From positions 1 to 35,917 of the forward strand of contig NZ_JAMBNY010000025.1 of assembly GCF_023715345.1 (NCBI RefSeq): a DNA stretch of 35,917 bases. Reading direction: 5' to 3'. Shown here piece after piece: positions 25,455 through 33,927 of the stretch; position 1 is the stretch's first letter; each line of letters opens with the position of its first letter. Both the position numbers and the translations under genes were made by a program. Source of the stretch: Paenibacillus camelliae. Lineage in GTDB: Bacteria > Bacillota > Bacilli > Paenibacillales > Paenibacillaceae. A model generated the notes under the pieces. That model did no database searches, had not been told where the DNA came from, and worked only from the letters and a program-made list of their open reading frames with translations.

Positions 25455-25511
25455 TGCAATCATAGTATTTCTTCAAATGGACATACTACCTCCTTAAAGG
25501 AGGGGACAGCC

Positions 25512-25670
25512 ATGGAGCGTGAGCAAGATTCTCCAAAGGAGAAGCGCCTGTCTGACAAGACTGAGACAGAGCAAGCTAATATTCGCATGGATCGCGAATT
25601 TTATGGCGATTCGCAAATCGAGCATCCGGAGGAAGTCACGGTGCCTTTTGTAAATCGCAACCAAAGCTAG
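25512..25670 (+). CDS. Small hydrophilic protein, 52 residues
   Basis: A short gene that size filters would miss. The ATG at 25512 has an excellent ribosome site, AAAGGAGGGG at 25496-25505, six bases upstream. The protein is very rich in charged residues (MEREQDSPKEKRLSDKTE at the start) and has no membrane segment or cysteine. It ends in TAG at 25668-25670, 27 bases before a strong terminator. It lies 57 bases after the SF0329-like gene and may share its transcript. I do not recognise a family; small sporulation-related proteins of this type are common in spore formers, but that is only a guess. Confidence 0.65.
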   Translation: MEREQDSPKEKRLSDKTETEQANIRMDREFYGDSQIEHPEEVTVPFVNRNQS

Positions 25671-25697
25671 CATAAATGAATACTCCAAAAAACGCAG

Positions 25698-25740
25698 AAG
25701 GCAGGCTAGACCACATCAAGTGGGTAAGCCTGCCTTTATT
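25698..25740 (+). terminator. Terminator after the 52-residue gene
   Basis: AAGGCAGGCT (25698-25707) pairs with AGCCTGCCTT (25727-25736), enclosing a further small stem (CCAC/GTGG), with TTATTT following. Confidence 0.85.
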
Positions 25741-25817
25741 TGTAATTTACAATACGCTGTGAATTGTTATATACTTTTCTGATGGCTTTAAATGAATCAG
25801 CTAGAGGAGTTTTCTTT

Positions 25818-26708
25818 ATGAAGAAAGGTATTATATACGGTTTATTAGCTTACTTAACGTGGGGGTTGCTTCCTTTATACTGGAAATTGTTTAACGCGAT
25901 GCCAGCAGGCGAAATACTAGCTCACCGCATCCTATGGTCCTTCGTATTCGTTGCTGTGCTTGTGACAGTGGCTAAGCGCTGGAAGCAGCTTAAAAGTGTT
26001 GTTAAAGACCGCAAAAGCAGATGGGCTGTTGTGCTCTGCTCGATTTTTATAAGCTGTAATTGGTTATTATTTATTTGGGCCGTTAATAGTGGCAATGTCA
26101 TTGAGACAAGCCTAGGCTATTATATGAATCCATTAATTAGTGTAGTATTTGCTGTGTTGTTCCTGAAGGAAAAGCTTCGCGCAGGTCAATGGGCAGCGAT
26201 TATTATTGCTGGGATTGGAGTCTTGTTAATGGCTGTTCAATATGGTCATGTGCCTTGGATCGCTATTGTGCTCGCGGTATCATTCGCACTGTATGGATTA
26301 GCTAAAAAGGTTGCTCAATTAGATGTCCTATTGGGTCTTACCTGGGAAACGATGATCGTCGTTCCGATTGCAATGATTTATCTGACTTTCATTCAAGTTG
26401 ATGGCAGTGCAACTGTTCATACTTTATCTGGTGGATCTATGGTGCTCTTGCTGTTGTCTGGTGCGTTCACCGCACTACCCTTATTTTGGTTTGCTAAAGC
26501 AGCTGAGAGGCTGCCACTTTCCATGGTAGGCTTTATCCAATATATTGCGCCTACAACTAGCCTGCTGCTCGCTATCTTCGTATTTGATGAGGAATTCACA
26601 GAGGCACAGCTCGTTAGCTTTACATTTATTTGGTTTGCATTAATTATCTATACATTCGTTTCGTTTAGAAAAGCAAAAGCATCTAAGCAGTTAAGTGAAG
26701 CTGCTTAA
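25818..26708 (+). CDS. rarD: RarD-family (EamA) membrane transporter
   Basis: Ten-helix drug/metabolite-superfamily transporter of 296 residues, normal for RarD. The start GLLAYLTWGLLPLYWKL and AGEILAHRILWS are characteristic of the RarD group, and the two EamA halves are visible (EKLRAGQWAAIIIAGIGVLL in the first, MVGFIQYIAPTTSLLLAIFV in the second). The ATG at 25818 has AGAGGAG at 25803-25809. The frame is open for 18 codons upstream, but that part has no ribosome site. RarD was named for chloramphenicol sensitivity; the true substrate is unknown. It is a single-gene unit between two terminators. Confidence 0.88.
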   Translation: MKKGIIYGLLAYLTWGLLPLYWKLFNAMPAGEILAHRILWSFVFVAVLVTVAKRWKQLKSVVKDRKSRWAVVLCSIFISCNWLLFIWAVNSGNVIETSLGYYMNPLISVVFAVLFLKEKLRAGQWAAIIIAGIGVLLMAVQYGHVPWIAIVLAVSFALYGLAKKVAQLDVLLGLTWETMIVVPIAMIYLTFIQVDGSATVHTLSGGSMVLLLLSGAFTALPLFWFAKAAERLPLSMVGFIQYIAPTTSLLLAIFVFDEEFTEAQLVSFTFIWFALIIYTFVSFRKAKASKQLSEAA

Positions 26709-26748
26709 GCATAACCACAATAGAAGTTTTTTGTATAAGTACGACAAG

Positions 26749-26796
26749 ATGGCAGCTCGGTTCCTAGAATGATTAGGAGCGGAGCTGCCATTTTTT
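26749..26796 (+). terminator. Terminator of rarD
   Basis: ATGGCAGCTC (26749-26758) pairs with GAGCTGCCAT (26782-26791), an inner TCCTA/TTAGGA stem continues it, and a run of Ts follows. Confidence 0.9.
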
Positions 26797-26805
26797 AAAG
26801 CTCTT

Positions 26806-27021
26806 CTATTGCTCTTCCATTAATTCTTCTTTAAAACCTTCAATACTCTGTTTTCTACGCTCATTTTTTTCCCTAATCTCATGCTTTTCAGAAGCAGTTA
26901 ATTCATCAGCCAACTCATATAAATACTCTTCAGCCTCTTGCATATTAGCTTTTGTGTTTTCGATGTGCTGCTGCAGATGAATTTTATTATCCTCACGGTT
27001 ATCCGGCTTTGGCTTTGTCAC
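26806..27021 (-). CDS. tlp: Small acid-soluble spore protein Tlp
   Basis: Tlp is a minor small acid-soluble protein made in the forespore. This 71-residue protein is highly charged and lacks membrane segments. It carries the family pattern KPDNREDN at the start, HIENTKANMQEAEE in the middle, and EIREKNERRKQSIEGFKEEL near the end. The GTG start at 27021 has a perfect AAAGGAGG (27030-27037) eight bases upstream. The product is soluble and should be degraded at germination. It lies convergent to rarD. Its presence supports a spore-forming host. Confidence 0.88.
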   Translation of the reverse strand: MTKPKPDNREDNKIHLQQHIENTKANMQEAEEYLYELADELTASEKHEIREKNERRKQSIEGFKEELMEEQ

Positions 27022-27133
27022 AGTATGAACCTCCTTTCATGCATTAGTACCTTGTTAACGTAACCATTCTGAAAAGAGGTTATTCCTACAGATTCGCGAC
27101 AAGCCTTGAAGAACAAACAAGCTTTTTGTAAGT

Positions 27134-27148
27134 GGTAAAGATTTTACC
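27134..27148 (+). promoter_or_regulatory. Palindrome upstream of the glucuronide operon promoter
   Basis: GGTAAA (27134-27139) and TTTACC (27143-27148) form a 6-3-6 inverted repeat, 20 bases before the -35 box at 27169. The position suits an activator site. Confidence 0.35.
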
Positions 27149-27168
27149 GAAACAGTAATGATATTGCA

Positions 27169-27197
27169 TTGTTGATGGTTTTTCAGAAATCTATAAT
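27169..27197 (+). promoter_or_regulatory. Sigma-A-like promoter of the glucuronide operon
   Basis: TTGTTG (27169-27174), a 17-base spacer and a perfect TATAAT (27192-27197) stand 28 bases before the first permease start. The imperfect -35 suits an activated promoter. Confidence 0.6.
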
Positions 27198-27225
27198 AAG
27201 TTCATATCGAGGAGGTGAGGTTCCA

Positions 27226-28167
27226 ATGAAACAAATAGCCACTGATACAGCGATAAAAAAGCCTGCTACTAAAAGTAGAAAAATTAGCAAAAATGATTTG
27301 AGAAATAATGTAGCAGGCTATCTATTTATTGCACCTATGTTAATAGGAAGTGCTGTTTTAATTCTCTTCCCTATCATTGCTTCGTTCTTCCTAAGCTTTA
27401 CCGATTGGAATTTCGTCACCGGATTAGGAGGAGCAAGCTTCGTAGGGTTAGATAACTTTTCTGCTCTATTTCAAGATTCAATCTTCTTGAAAGGGCTTAC
27501 CAATAACTTTATTTTGTTATTGGTTGTACCGTTTGGATTAGCGATCTCGCTTATTCTAGCAGTAGTCATAAACAAAGGGGTATATTTCAAGGACACCTTT
27601 AAGGTGATTTATTTCATGCCGTATATTTCTAGTACGGTAGCGATTGCCTTAGTGTTCCAAGTACTATTTCATCCAACTGCAGGACCTATTAATCAGATCC
27701 TTATGGCACTTGGAGTGGAGAATGTACCTGGCTGGATTGCCAGCTCAGATTGGTCGCTCATCTCGGTCATGATTATTATCGTCTGGACCCAGATCGGTTT
27801 TCAAATCATTATGTATATCGCTGCACTACAGAATATTTCTGCGCAATTGTATGAAGCAGCGAATGTCGACGGAGCGTCGAAGTGGTATCAATTTTTCAAA
27901 ATTACGGTACCACTTGTAACACCAACCACCTTCCTGTTGCTCATACAGGGTGTCGTCCATACATTCAAAGTATTCGACCTCATCATCGTTCTAACAGAAG
28001 GCGGACCAGCAAATTCATCCACCATACCGGTGCTGTATTTGTACCAGCAAGCTTTTGAGGAATTGAAAACGGGCTATGCTTCGGCAATTTCTGTTATCTT
28101 GTTCCTTATCTTAATCGCGATTACCTTCTTACAATGGATTGGACAGAAGAAGTGGGTAAACTACTAG
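27226..28167 (+). CDS. Glucuronide-operon ABC permease 1 (CUT1, MalF type)
   Basis: First membrane subunit of a carbohydrate importer, 313 residues. A basic N-terminal tail precedes the first helix (YLFIAPMLIGSAVLILFPII). The EAA loop is near residue 208 (EAANVDGASKWYQFFKITVP). The frame is open upstream to a TTG at 27169, but that lies in the promoter. The ATG at 27226 has AGGAGGTGA at 27210-27218 and is the real start. The second permease follows after 15 bases. From its place before a beta-glucuronidase, I infer glucuronides or uronate oligosaccharides as substrate. Confidence 0.88.
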   Translation: MKQIATDTAIKKPATKSRKISKNDLRNNVAGYLFIAPMLIGSAVLILFPIIASFFLSFTDWNFVTGLGGASFVGLDNFSALFQDSIFLKGLTNNFILLLVVPFGLAISLILAVVINKGVYFKDTFKVIYFMPYISSTVAIALVFQVLFHPTAGPINQILMALGVENVPGWIASSDWSLISVMIIIVWTQIGFQIIMYIAALQNISAQLYEAANVDGASKWYQFFKITVPLVTPTTFLLLIQGVVHTFKVFDLIIVLTEGGPANSSTIPVLYLYQQAFEELKTGYASAISVILFLILIAITFLQWIGQKKWVNY

Positions 28168-28182
28168 AAAGGAGGGCGAAGG

Positions 28183-29025
28183 ATGGAGACGGGTTTAAAG
28201 ACTATCAAATGGCCTAAAGTGTTCGCAACCCTCTTGTTTGCCATAATTGGATTACTTTTTATCACGCCATTTCTTTGGATGATATCATCATCTTTTAAGA
28301 CAGAAGCTGATGTACTTAAATTTCCTATCGAATGGATTCCTTCGACTTGGAACGCTGTAGAAAACTATTCAGAGGTCTGGGCTGGAACAAAATCCTTTGG
28401 TTTGTACTATTGGAATTCAATCAAAATTGCAGTATTAACGACCATTGGCTCAGCAGGCTTTTCCTGTCTTGCTGCTTATGCTTTTGCTAAAATTCAGTTT
28501 AAGGGTAGAGACATGCTTTTCTTGGTCGTACTAGCGACCTATATGATTCCACCACAAGCGATTATTATTCCGCAGTATCTCATTTATTCTTCGAGCGGAT
28601 TGATAGATACGCATCTTGGATTAATACTATTGAACTGTTTCAGTGCCTTCGGTACCTTTATGCTTAGACAATTTTTTATTTCTGTGAATGATGAAATCAT
28701 TGAATCGGCAAGAATGGACGGCGCAGGACATTTCCGTACTTTCTTTAGTATGGCGCTTCCACTAGTGAAGCCAGCGCTTGCAACTTATGCGATCCTTCGA
28801 TTCATCTGGACCTGGAATGATTATCAAAATCCGCTTATCTTTTTGCGCTCTGAGACGCAATATACGATCCAAATTGGCATTAAGCAGTTTGCCGATGCTC
28901 ACGGATCCATATATTCTTTGATGATGGCAGCAGCTGTTTCAGCCATTGTTCCACTGCTTGTTGTATTCATTATTGGTCAAAAGCAAGTCATTGAAGGAAT
29001 TGCGCTTGGAGGCGTAAAAGGATAA
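28183..29025 (+). CDS. Glucuronide-operon ABC permease 2 (CUT1, MalG type)
   Basis: Second membrane subunit, 280 residues with about six helices. The EAA loop is near residue 173 (ESARMDGAGHFRTFFSMALP). The C-terminus ends IEGIALGGVKG, typical of the MalG group. AAAGGAGG precedes the ATG at 28183. As in the first transporter, no ATPase gene is present, so a shared MsmX-type ATPase elsewhere is likely. Confidence 0.88.
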   Translation: METGLKTIKWPKVFATLLFAIIGLLFITPFLWMISSSFKTEADVLKFPIEWIPSTWNAVENYSEVWAGTKSFGLYYWNSIKIAVLTTIGSAGFSCLAAYAFAKIQFKGRDMLFLVVLATYMIPPQAIIIPQYLIYSSSGLIDTHLGLILLNCFSAFGTFMLRQFFISVNDEIIESARMDGAGHFRTFFSMALPLVKPALATYAILRFIWTWNDYQNPLIFLRSETQYTIQIGIKQFADAHGSIYSLMMAAAVSAIVPLLVVFIIGQKQVIEGIALGGVKG

Positions 29026-29061
29026 GGACAATACAAAAAACTAAAGAAAAAGGGGATTCGT

Positions 29062-30396
29062 ATGAGAAAAAGATCAATTGTAACATTGCTATCTGTTATT
29101 ATGATTATTAGCCTAGTGCTGGCTGGTTGTGGTAACAGTGGCAATAGTGCAGCAGGAGGAAAACAAAATCAAGCTGATGATGGACAAGTAACGCTTAATC
29201 TTTACACTTGGATCAACGAGGAGAATGGAAACTGGGAAAAAACGATTGCTGCCTATGAGGAAGCTAATCCAGGCGTTAAGGTAAACGTTAATGCACTTGT
29301 TGAAAATATGAATGCCGATGATTATTTGAAAAAGCTTGATTTACTAGCAGCAGCTGGTGACAAATTAGATCTATTAATGTTCTCCAACTCGGAGGATCTA
29401 GCGAAGAGAATCTCTGCAGGTATGGTCGAGCCAATTAATACCTACATTGAGAATGAAGGAATAGACGTTGAGGAATTGTATAATATGGGACCTTCACCAG
29501 CAGGTGAGGATGGCTCTTACTACGCACTTCCTACAAAACACAATACGTATTTGATTATGATGAATAAGGATCACTTGGATGCAGCGGGATTGCCTGTACC
29601 AACAGATTGGACTTGGGATGATTATAAGGAGTATGCTAAGCAATTAACGACTGATGAGCATTATGGTTCTTATCTTCATACTTGGGCTACAATCTTTGAT
29701 ACGTTAAAGCTATTTAGCAAAGGGGAAGAGAATCTTCTAATCAAGGCGGATGGTTCATCAAATATGGATGACCCTGCAGTTAGAGCCTCCTTACAATTAC
29801 GTAATGAATTGGAGCGAATCGATCAGTCTTCTGAGCCGTATGCAAACATCATTTCCCAGAAGCTAAATTACCGTCAGCAATTCTTTACAGAGAAAGCAAG
29901 TATGATTCCGATTCCAAGTTATATGGTGACAGAATGGGGCGGTTTTACACCAGAATTTACGATTGCTTGGGCACCATGGCCGAAGGATCAAGCAGATGAT
30001 GCACAATACCGCTATACATCTGCAGACATGATTGCACTTGGAAAAAATTCAGCCAATAAAGAAGAAGCATATAAATTTATGAGATGGATGTCCACGGAGG
30101 GCATGCTTGTTCAAAACAAGGCGATTCCTTCTTGGAAACAAACAGATATCAGTGAAGTATTGAATAATCTTGTATCGACAACGGCAAAGCCGGAAGCTGT
30201 TGATGTAGAATCTCTAGCATATGTCCTTGAGCATGGCGAGGAAGCACAACAGTTCCTTCCTGCAGGTTACATGACTGAAGTATATAATGCTTTCAAAGCC
30301 GAGGTCGATAAGTACATGCTAGGTGAACAGGATTTGGATACAACATTAAAAGGTGCTACTGAAGAAGTTCAAAAAGTTATTGATCGTAATCAGTAA
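29062..30396 (+). CDS. Glucuronide-operon solute-binding lipoprotein
   Basis: Extracellular binding subunit of the importer, 444 residues. The signal ends LVLAGC with Cys23 as lipid anchor. A linker rich in Gly, Ser and Asn follows, then a CUT1-type binding fold (LNLYTWINEENGNWEKTIAA, later PSPAGEDGSYYALP). An AAAGGGGATT ribosome site precedes the ATG. It lies 36 bases after the second permease. A GA/CT hairpin follows (30422-30443), which may stabilise the transporter mRNA and lower expression of the kinase gene downstream. Confidence 0.87.
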   Translation: MRKRSIVTLLSVIMIISLVLAGCGNSGNSAAGGKQNQADDGQVTLNLYTWINEENGNWEKTIAAYEEANPGVKVNVNALVENMNADDYLKKLDLLAAAGDKLDLLMFSNSEDLAKRISAGMVEPINTYIENEGIDVEELYNMGPSPAGEDGSYYALPTKHNTYLIMMNKDHLDAAGLPVPTDWTWDDYKEYAKQLTTDEHYGSYLHTWATIFDTLKLFSKGEENLLIKADGSSNMDDPAVRASLQLRNELERIDQSSEPYANIISQKLNYRQQFFTEKASMIPIPSYMVTEWGGFTPEFTIAWAPWPKDQADDAQYRYTSADMIALGKNSANKEEAYKFMRWMSTEGMLVQNKAIPSWKQTDISEVLNNLVSTTAKPEAVDVESLAYVLEHGEEAQQFLPAGYMTEVYNAFKAEVDKYMLGEQDLDTTLKGATEEVQKVIDRNQ

Positions 30397-30421
30397 TGGA
30401 TAAAGCTTGAAGTTGAAGAGG

Positions 30422-30443
30422 GAGAGAGAGTAATCTCTCTCTC
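30422..30443 (+). other. Intercistronic stem-loop after the binding-protein gene
   Basis: GAGAGAGAG (30422-30430) pairs with CTCTCTCTC (30435-30443), loop TAAT, with no T run after it. It looks like an mRNA-processing or stability element between the abundant binding protein and the regulatory genes. Confidence 0.5.
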
Positions 30444-30485
30444 TATACGTTTAGTTGGAGATTGAGAAGTGGACGAGGTGAAGTC

Positions 30486-32285
30486 ATGAGAAGTCTGAAG
30501 CGAGCATGGAGAAATCAATCATTGAGGGGAAAGCTGATCATTTCTTCAGTTTTTTGTGTCCTTTTACCTTTGATCTTCTCTTTTATCATGATGAATCGTC
30601 TCGTTCAAGAAGAGCTGGTGCATAATTCAGTTGTACAATCCAACGAAACGTTAGAAGTGTTAGATATCCAAATGACCGACTATTTTGATAATCTTCTGTA
30701 TTTATCCAACTACATTCAGTTCAATGACAGCTTGCAAGCAATATTACTTCACACGATCGAAAGAACGAAGCAAGATCCAACGAATGTCGATCTGCAAGCG
30801 CTTAGTGATATTGAAATATCAAGAAATTTAGAAGCAGTGACAAACTTATTAGTTCCCTCATACTTGTCCATCGTAATCGATAACGGCTACGCGTATACGA
30901 ATTTTCCGAATGTGAAGTGGAATGCTCAGTCTTGGACAGAACAATATGCGGAGATTATAGACAAGCCTAGTTATGGCATTCACTGGATTGGCGTTCATCC
31001 GAACTATATCGAAGCAGAGAACACAGAATCACCTTATGTCGTCTCTATTGCAGGAGCATTAGAACTAACAAAAAATCATAAGGCCTTTCTGCTGCTTAGC
31101 GTCCGCGAAGAAGAGCTGCGTTCGTTAATGAATGAAAGGATCTTTAATACCCAGCAAGAGATAATGCTGGTTGATGCCAATGGGATCGTTGTTTCTCACA
31201 ATAATCAAGAGCTTACCCAGCAGCCCTTCCCTTTTTATGAAGAAATGCAAGAGGGAGGTTCACATCATGTCGTACATTATAACCAGAAGGAGTACGTCAT
31301 GGTGAGTCAACCGTTTACCTACGGAGAGTGGAGTATCGTTAGCCTCATTCCGCAAAAGACAGCAATCGGGAACATCCAGAAAATTATGAGGAATACGTTA
31401 TTTACGATAGTTATATTTTTTATCATTTTTCTTTTATTGTTGATCTTAGTTGTTAGTCTATTGACGAAGCCGCTGAAGACGCTCTATAGAGTAATCGCGC
31501 AAGTAAAGATAGGAAATTTGCGTGCTCGATCAGGGCTTACAGGTCGAGGGGATATCGAGCAATTAGGCCAATCTTGGGACAAGATGATGGATACCGTTGA
31601 GCAAATGATTGAAAAAATTAAAAATGTAGAAAAGAGTAAGCGAAAGGCTGAGTTAGAGATGCTGCAGGCTCAGATTAACCCGCACTTCTTATTTAATACG
31701 TTGAATTCATTAAGGCTGAAAATAACGCTAAATGGAGATCATGAAAGCTCGAAAATTCTGCAATCCTTATCTTTGCTGCTGCGCATGACATTTAATCGCA
31801 AGGATGAGTTCGTTACGCTTCAAAATGAAATCGAAGTCGTTCGACATTATATACAATTAATGAACTTTAAGAGCAACTCCAAAATAGAGCTTGTAGAAGA
31901 TGTGGCACAGGATACGTTAAATTATAATGTTCCATGCTTTTTCCTCCAGCCCCTAATTGAAAACTCCATCTTTCATGGGCTTCAAAACAAAAATGGGAAT
32001 ATTACAATTAGATCAAGGTTTGTTGGAGATGGGTTGATTATTCAAGTCGCCGATAATGGAAAAGGATTATCTGCAGAAGCATTACAGCATCTAAAAAATG
32101 AACTGCAAGCGACGAGTTCCGAAGTAACGAAGCAAACTAAGTCCTCCTTTACCGGTATCGGGATTGGGAATGTATTTCAACGGATGAGATTAATCTATGG
32201 ATATCAATTCAGGATGGAGATCGAAAATAATCCTAGCGGTGGAACGCAGATCATGTTTTTCATTCCAGGACATTACGAGGTGTAG
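30486..32285 (+). CDS. YesM-family sensor histidine kinase
   Basis: Membrane sensor of 599 residues, of the class that controls carbohydrate operons in this bacterial group. The first helix is LIISSVFCVLLPLIFSFIMM. An external domain of about 260 residues follows, then the second helix (TIVIFFIIFLLLLILVVSLL), a HAMP linker, and the kinase core with His400 in INPHFLFNTL. ATP-binding motifs are PLIENSIFHGL, ADNGKGL and GIGIGNVFQRM. The ATG at 30486 is chosen: GAGGTGA lies just before it, whereas the upstream TTG at 30462 has no well-placed ribosome site. Its stop is three bases before the regulator start. Confidence 0.88.
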   Translation: MRSLKRAWRNQSLRGKLIISSVFCVLLPLIFSFIMMNRLVQEELVHNSVVQSNETLEVLDIQMTDYFDNLLYLSNYIQFNDSLQAILLHTIERTKQDPTNVDLQALSDIEISRNLEAVTNLLVPSYLSIVIDNGYAYTNFPNVKWNAQSWTEQYAEIIDKPSYGIHWIGVHPNYIEAENTESPYVVSIAGALELTKNHKAFLLLSVREEELRSLMNERIFNTQQEIMLVDANGIVVSHNNQELTQQPFPFYEEMQEGGSHHVVHYNQKEYVMVSQPFTYGEWSIVSLIPQKTAIGNIQKIMRNTLFTIVIFFIIFLLLLILVVSLLTKPLKTLYRVIAQVKIGNLRARSGLTGRGDIEQLGQSWDKMMDTVEQMIEKIKNVEKSKRKAELEMLQAQINPHFLFNTLNSLRLKITLNGDHESSKILQSLSLLLRMTFNRKDEFVTLQNEIEVVRHYIQLMNFKSNSKIELVEDVAQDTLNYNVPCFFLQPLIENSIFHGLQNKNGNITIRSRFVGDGLIIQVADNGKGLSAEALQHLKNELQATSSEVTKQTKSSFTGIGIGNVFQRMRLIYGYQFRMEIENNPSGGTQIMFFIPGHYEV

Positions 32286-32288
32286 AAT

Positions 32289-33893
32289 GTGTACAAAATC
32301 TTATTAGCCGACGATGATTACCTCGTCTTAGAATATTTGAATAAGATGATTCCTTGGGGCGATTTAGGGTTTGAGGTGGTTGGATTATGCGAGGACGGTC
32401 AACAGGCGTTGAATTTGGTTGCAGAAAAACAACCAGATGTTATTATGACCGACATAGGCATGCCACATACGGACGGAATAACCCTTATAAAGCAGGTCAA
32501 TAAGGAACATCCAAAGGTAAAGTCGATCTTTTTAACCTGCTTCGATGACTTTCTATATGCACAGGAAGCTATTCGCTTAGGTTCTTTTGATTATATATTG
32601 AAGGAAACGATGGATTCCGAAAGTATTACAACGATGATGATACGTCTAAAGTCGGAATTGGATAAAACGCAGTTTAATCATAAAGCATTGAACAATATGA
32701 AATTCCTAATCAAAGAAAACTTAACCTTACTTAGAAGCAAGCTATTAGAACGCTTACTAGTGGGGGATTCAAGAGTAATTGCTGACTGGCTTAAGAAACA
32801 TGAGCATGAGCTTGAACTGGACTTCACCTATAGAAATTGTATTCCTATTATATCGTTCATTGATGATTACGAAGAACTTGTTACGTCGAGGTTTTCAGCG
32901 GATACATTGAAGTTTGCTGTAGATAACCTCATTACTGAGACAGTGGGTAGAACAGGGAAAGGATTTTGTCTGTTTCATAAGGAGGATACGTTCTTTATCA
33001 TTTATGCTCAGGACGGCAATGTATCTGAATTAGACGCGAGACAAGCTGTTGAAGACATAAATGCCAACCTGCGCAGCTACTTGAAGCTGAGCATCACTTC
33101 AATTATAGGCGGCGCATGTACATTTCCTGAAGGCTTGAGCAATGAATTGAATACAATGCTTGATTCATCTGAGCAAAGATTTTATCTGGCACATGGCTCT
33201 ATCGCTAAGCTAAACGAGAGCCGTTTTTCGACTCATTACCCGTTACATTCGATGGATATGAATGAAGAGGTTAAAAGACTTCTCATTCGGGAGGATCAGG
33301 TAGGGCTTCAGGATTGGGTTTATCACTGGGCTACTTTTATCTCCGCACATCAATTTCAACCGAATCTCGTTAAAAAATGGGTGCTAAGTCTGTTGCTAGA
33401 TCTGGAGAAGATGCTCCAATCGTTGCAAAACTTCGAATCTCACTCCATAGACTCCGTTGTTCATCGTTCCATTGACCGGTCAAAAACGGCGAAGCAGCTG
33501 ACGAGAAGATTATTGGAACGACTTAGCCATGATGCTATGCGAATGAAAGAAATTAATCATTTGCCTAAAAAAACGGAGATTATGAAAGCTCAAAAGTATG
33601 TTTTATTAAATATGGATAAGAAAATTACGCTAAGTGACGTGGCCGAGCACCTGCACTTGAATCCAAGCTATTTCAGTAGAATGTTTAAGCAGCATACGAA
33701 TATGAACTTCGTTGATTATGTCAATCACATGAAGATGGAGGAAGCTAAAAAGCTACTCGATCATACGAGTGAAAGTGTTGAATCCATTGCGGACAAGCTT
33801 GGATTTGAGAGTAAAAGTTATTTCTTAAAGGTATTCAAGAAATACTATGGGACATCTCCTGTTGAGTATAGACAAGGTGTCCGCATCGAATAG
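32289..33893 (+). CDS. YesN-family response regulator with AraC-type DNA-binding domain
   Basis: Cytoplasmic partner of the preceding kinase, 534 residues. The receiver (1-120) has phosphoacceptor Asp55 in MTDIGMP and the acidic LADDD start. A middle section of about 300 residues follows, typical of YesN proteins. The C-terminus (about 435-530) holds two helix-turn-helix motifs (LSDVAEHLHLNPSYFSRMFK and SIADKLGFESKSYFLKVFKK). The start is GTG at 32289 with GAGGTG at 32277-32282. It should activate the operon, possibly via the palindrome at 27134. Confidence 0.88.
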   Translation: MYKILLADDDYLVLEYLNKMIPWGDLGFEVVGLCEDGQQALNLVAEKQPDVIMTDIGMPHTDGITLIKQVNKEHPKVKSIFLTCFDDFLYAQEAIRLGSFDYILKETMDSESITTMMIRLKSELDKTQFNHKALNNMKFLIKENLTLLRSKLLERLLVGDSRVIADWLKKHEHELELDFTYRNCIPIISFIDDYEELVTSRFSADTLKFAVDNLITETVGRTGKGFCLFHKEDTFFIIYAQDGNVSELDARQAVEDINANLRSYLKLSITSIIGGACTFPEGLSNELNTMLDSSEQRFYLAHGSIAKLNESRFSTHYPLHSMDMNEEVKRLLIREDQVGLQDWVYHWATFISAHQFQPNLVKKWVLSLLLDLEKMLQSLQNFESHSIDSVVHRSIDRSKTAKQLTRRLLERLSHDAMRMKEINHLPKKTEIMKAQKYVLLNMDKKITLSDVAEHLHLNPSYFSRMFKQHTNMNFVDYVNHMKMEEAKKLLDHTSESVESIADKLGFESKSYFLKVFKKYYGTSPVEYRQGVRIE

Positions 33894-33927
33894 AATGGAT
33901 CCAAAATGAGGTAGAGGAGAGAATATA

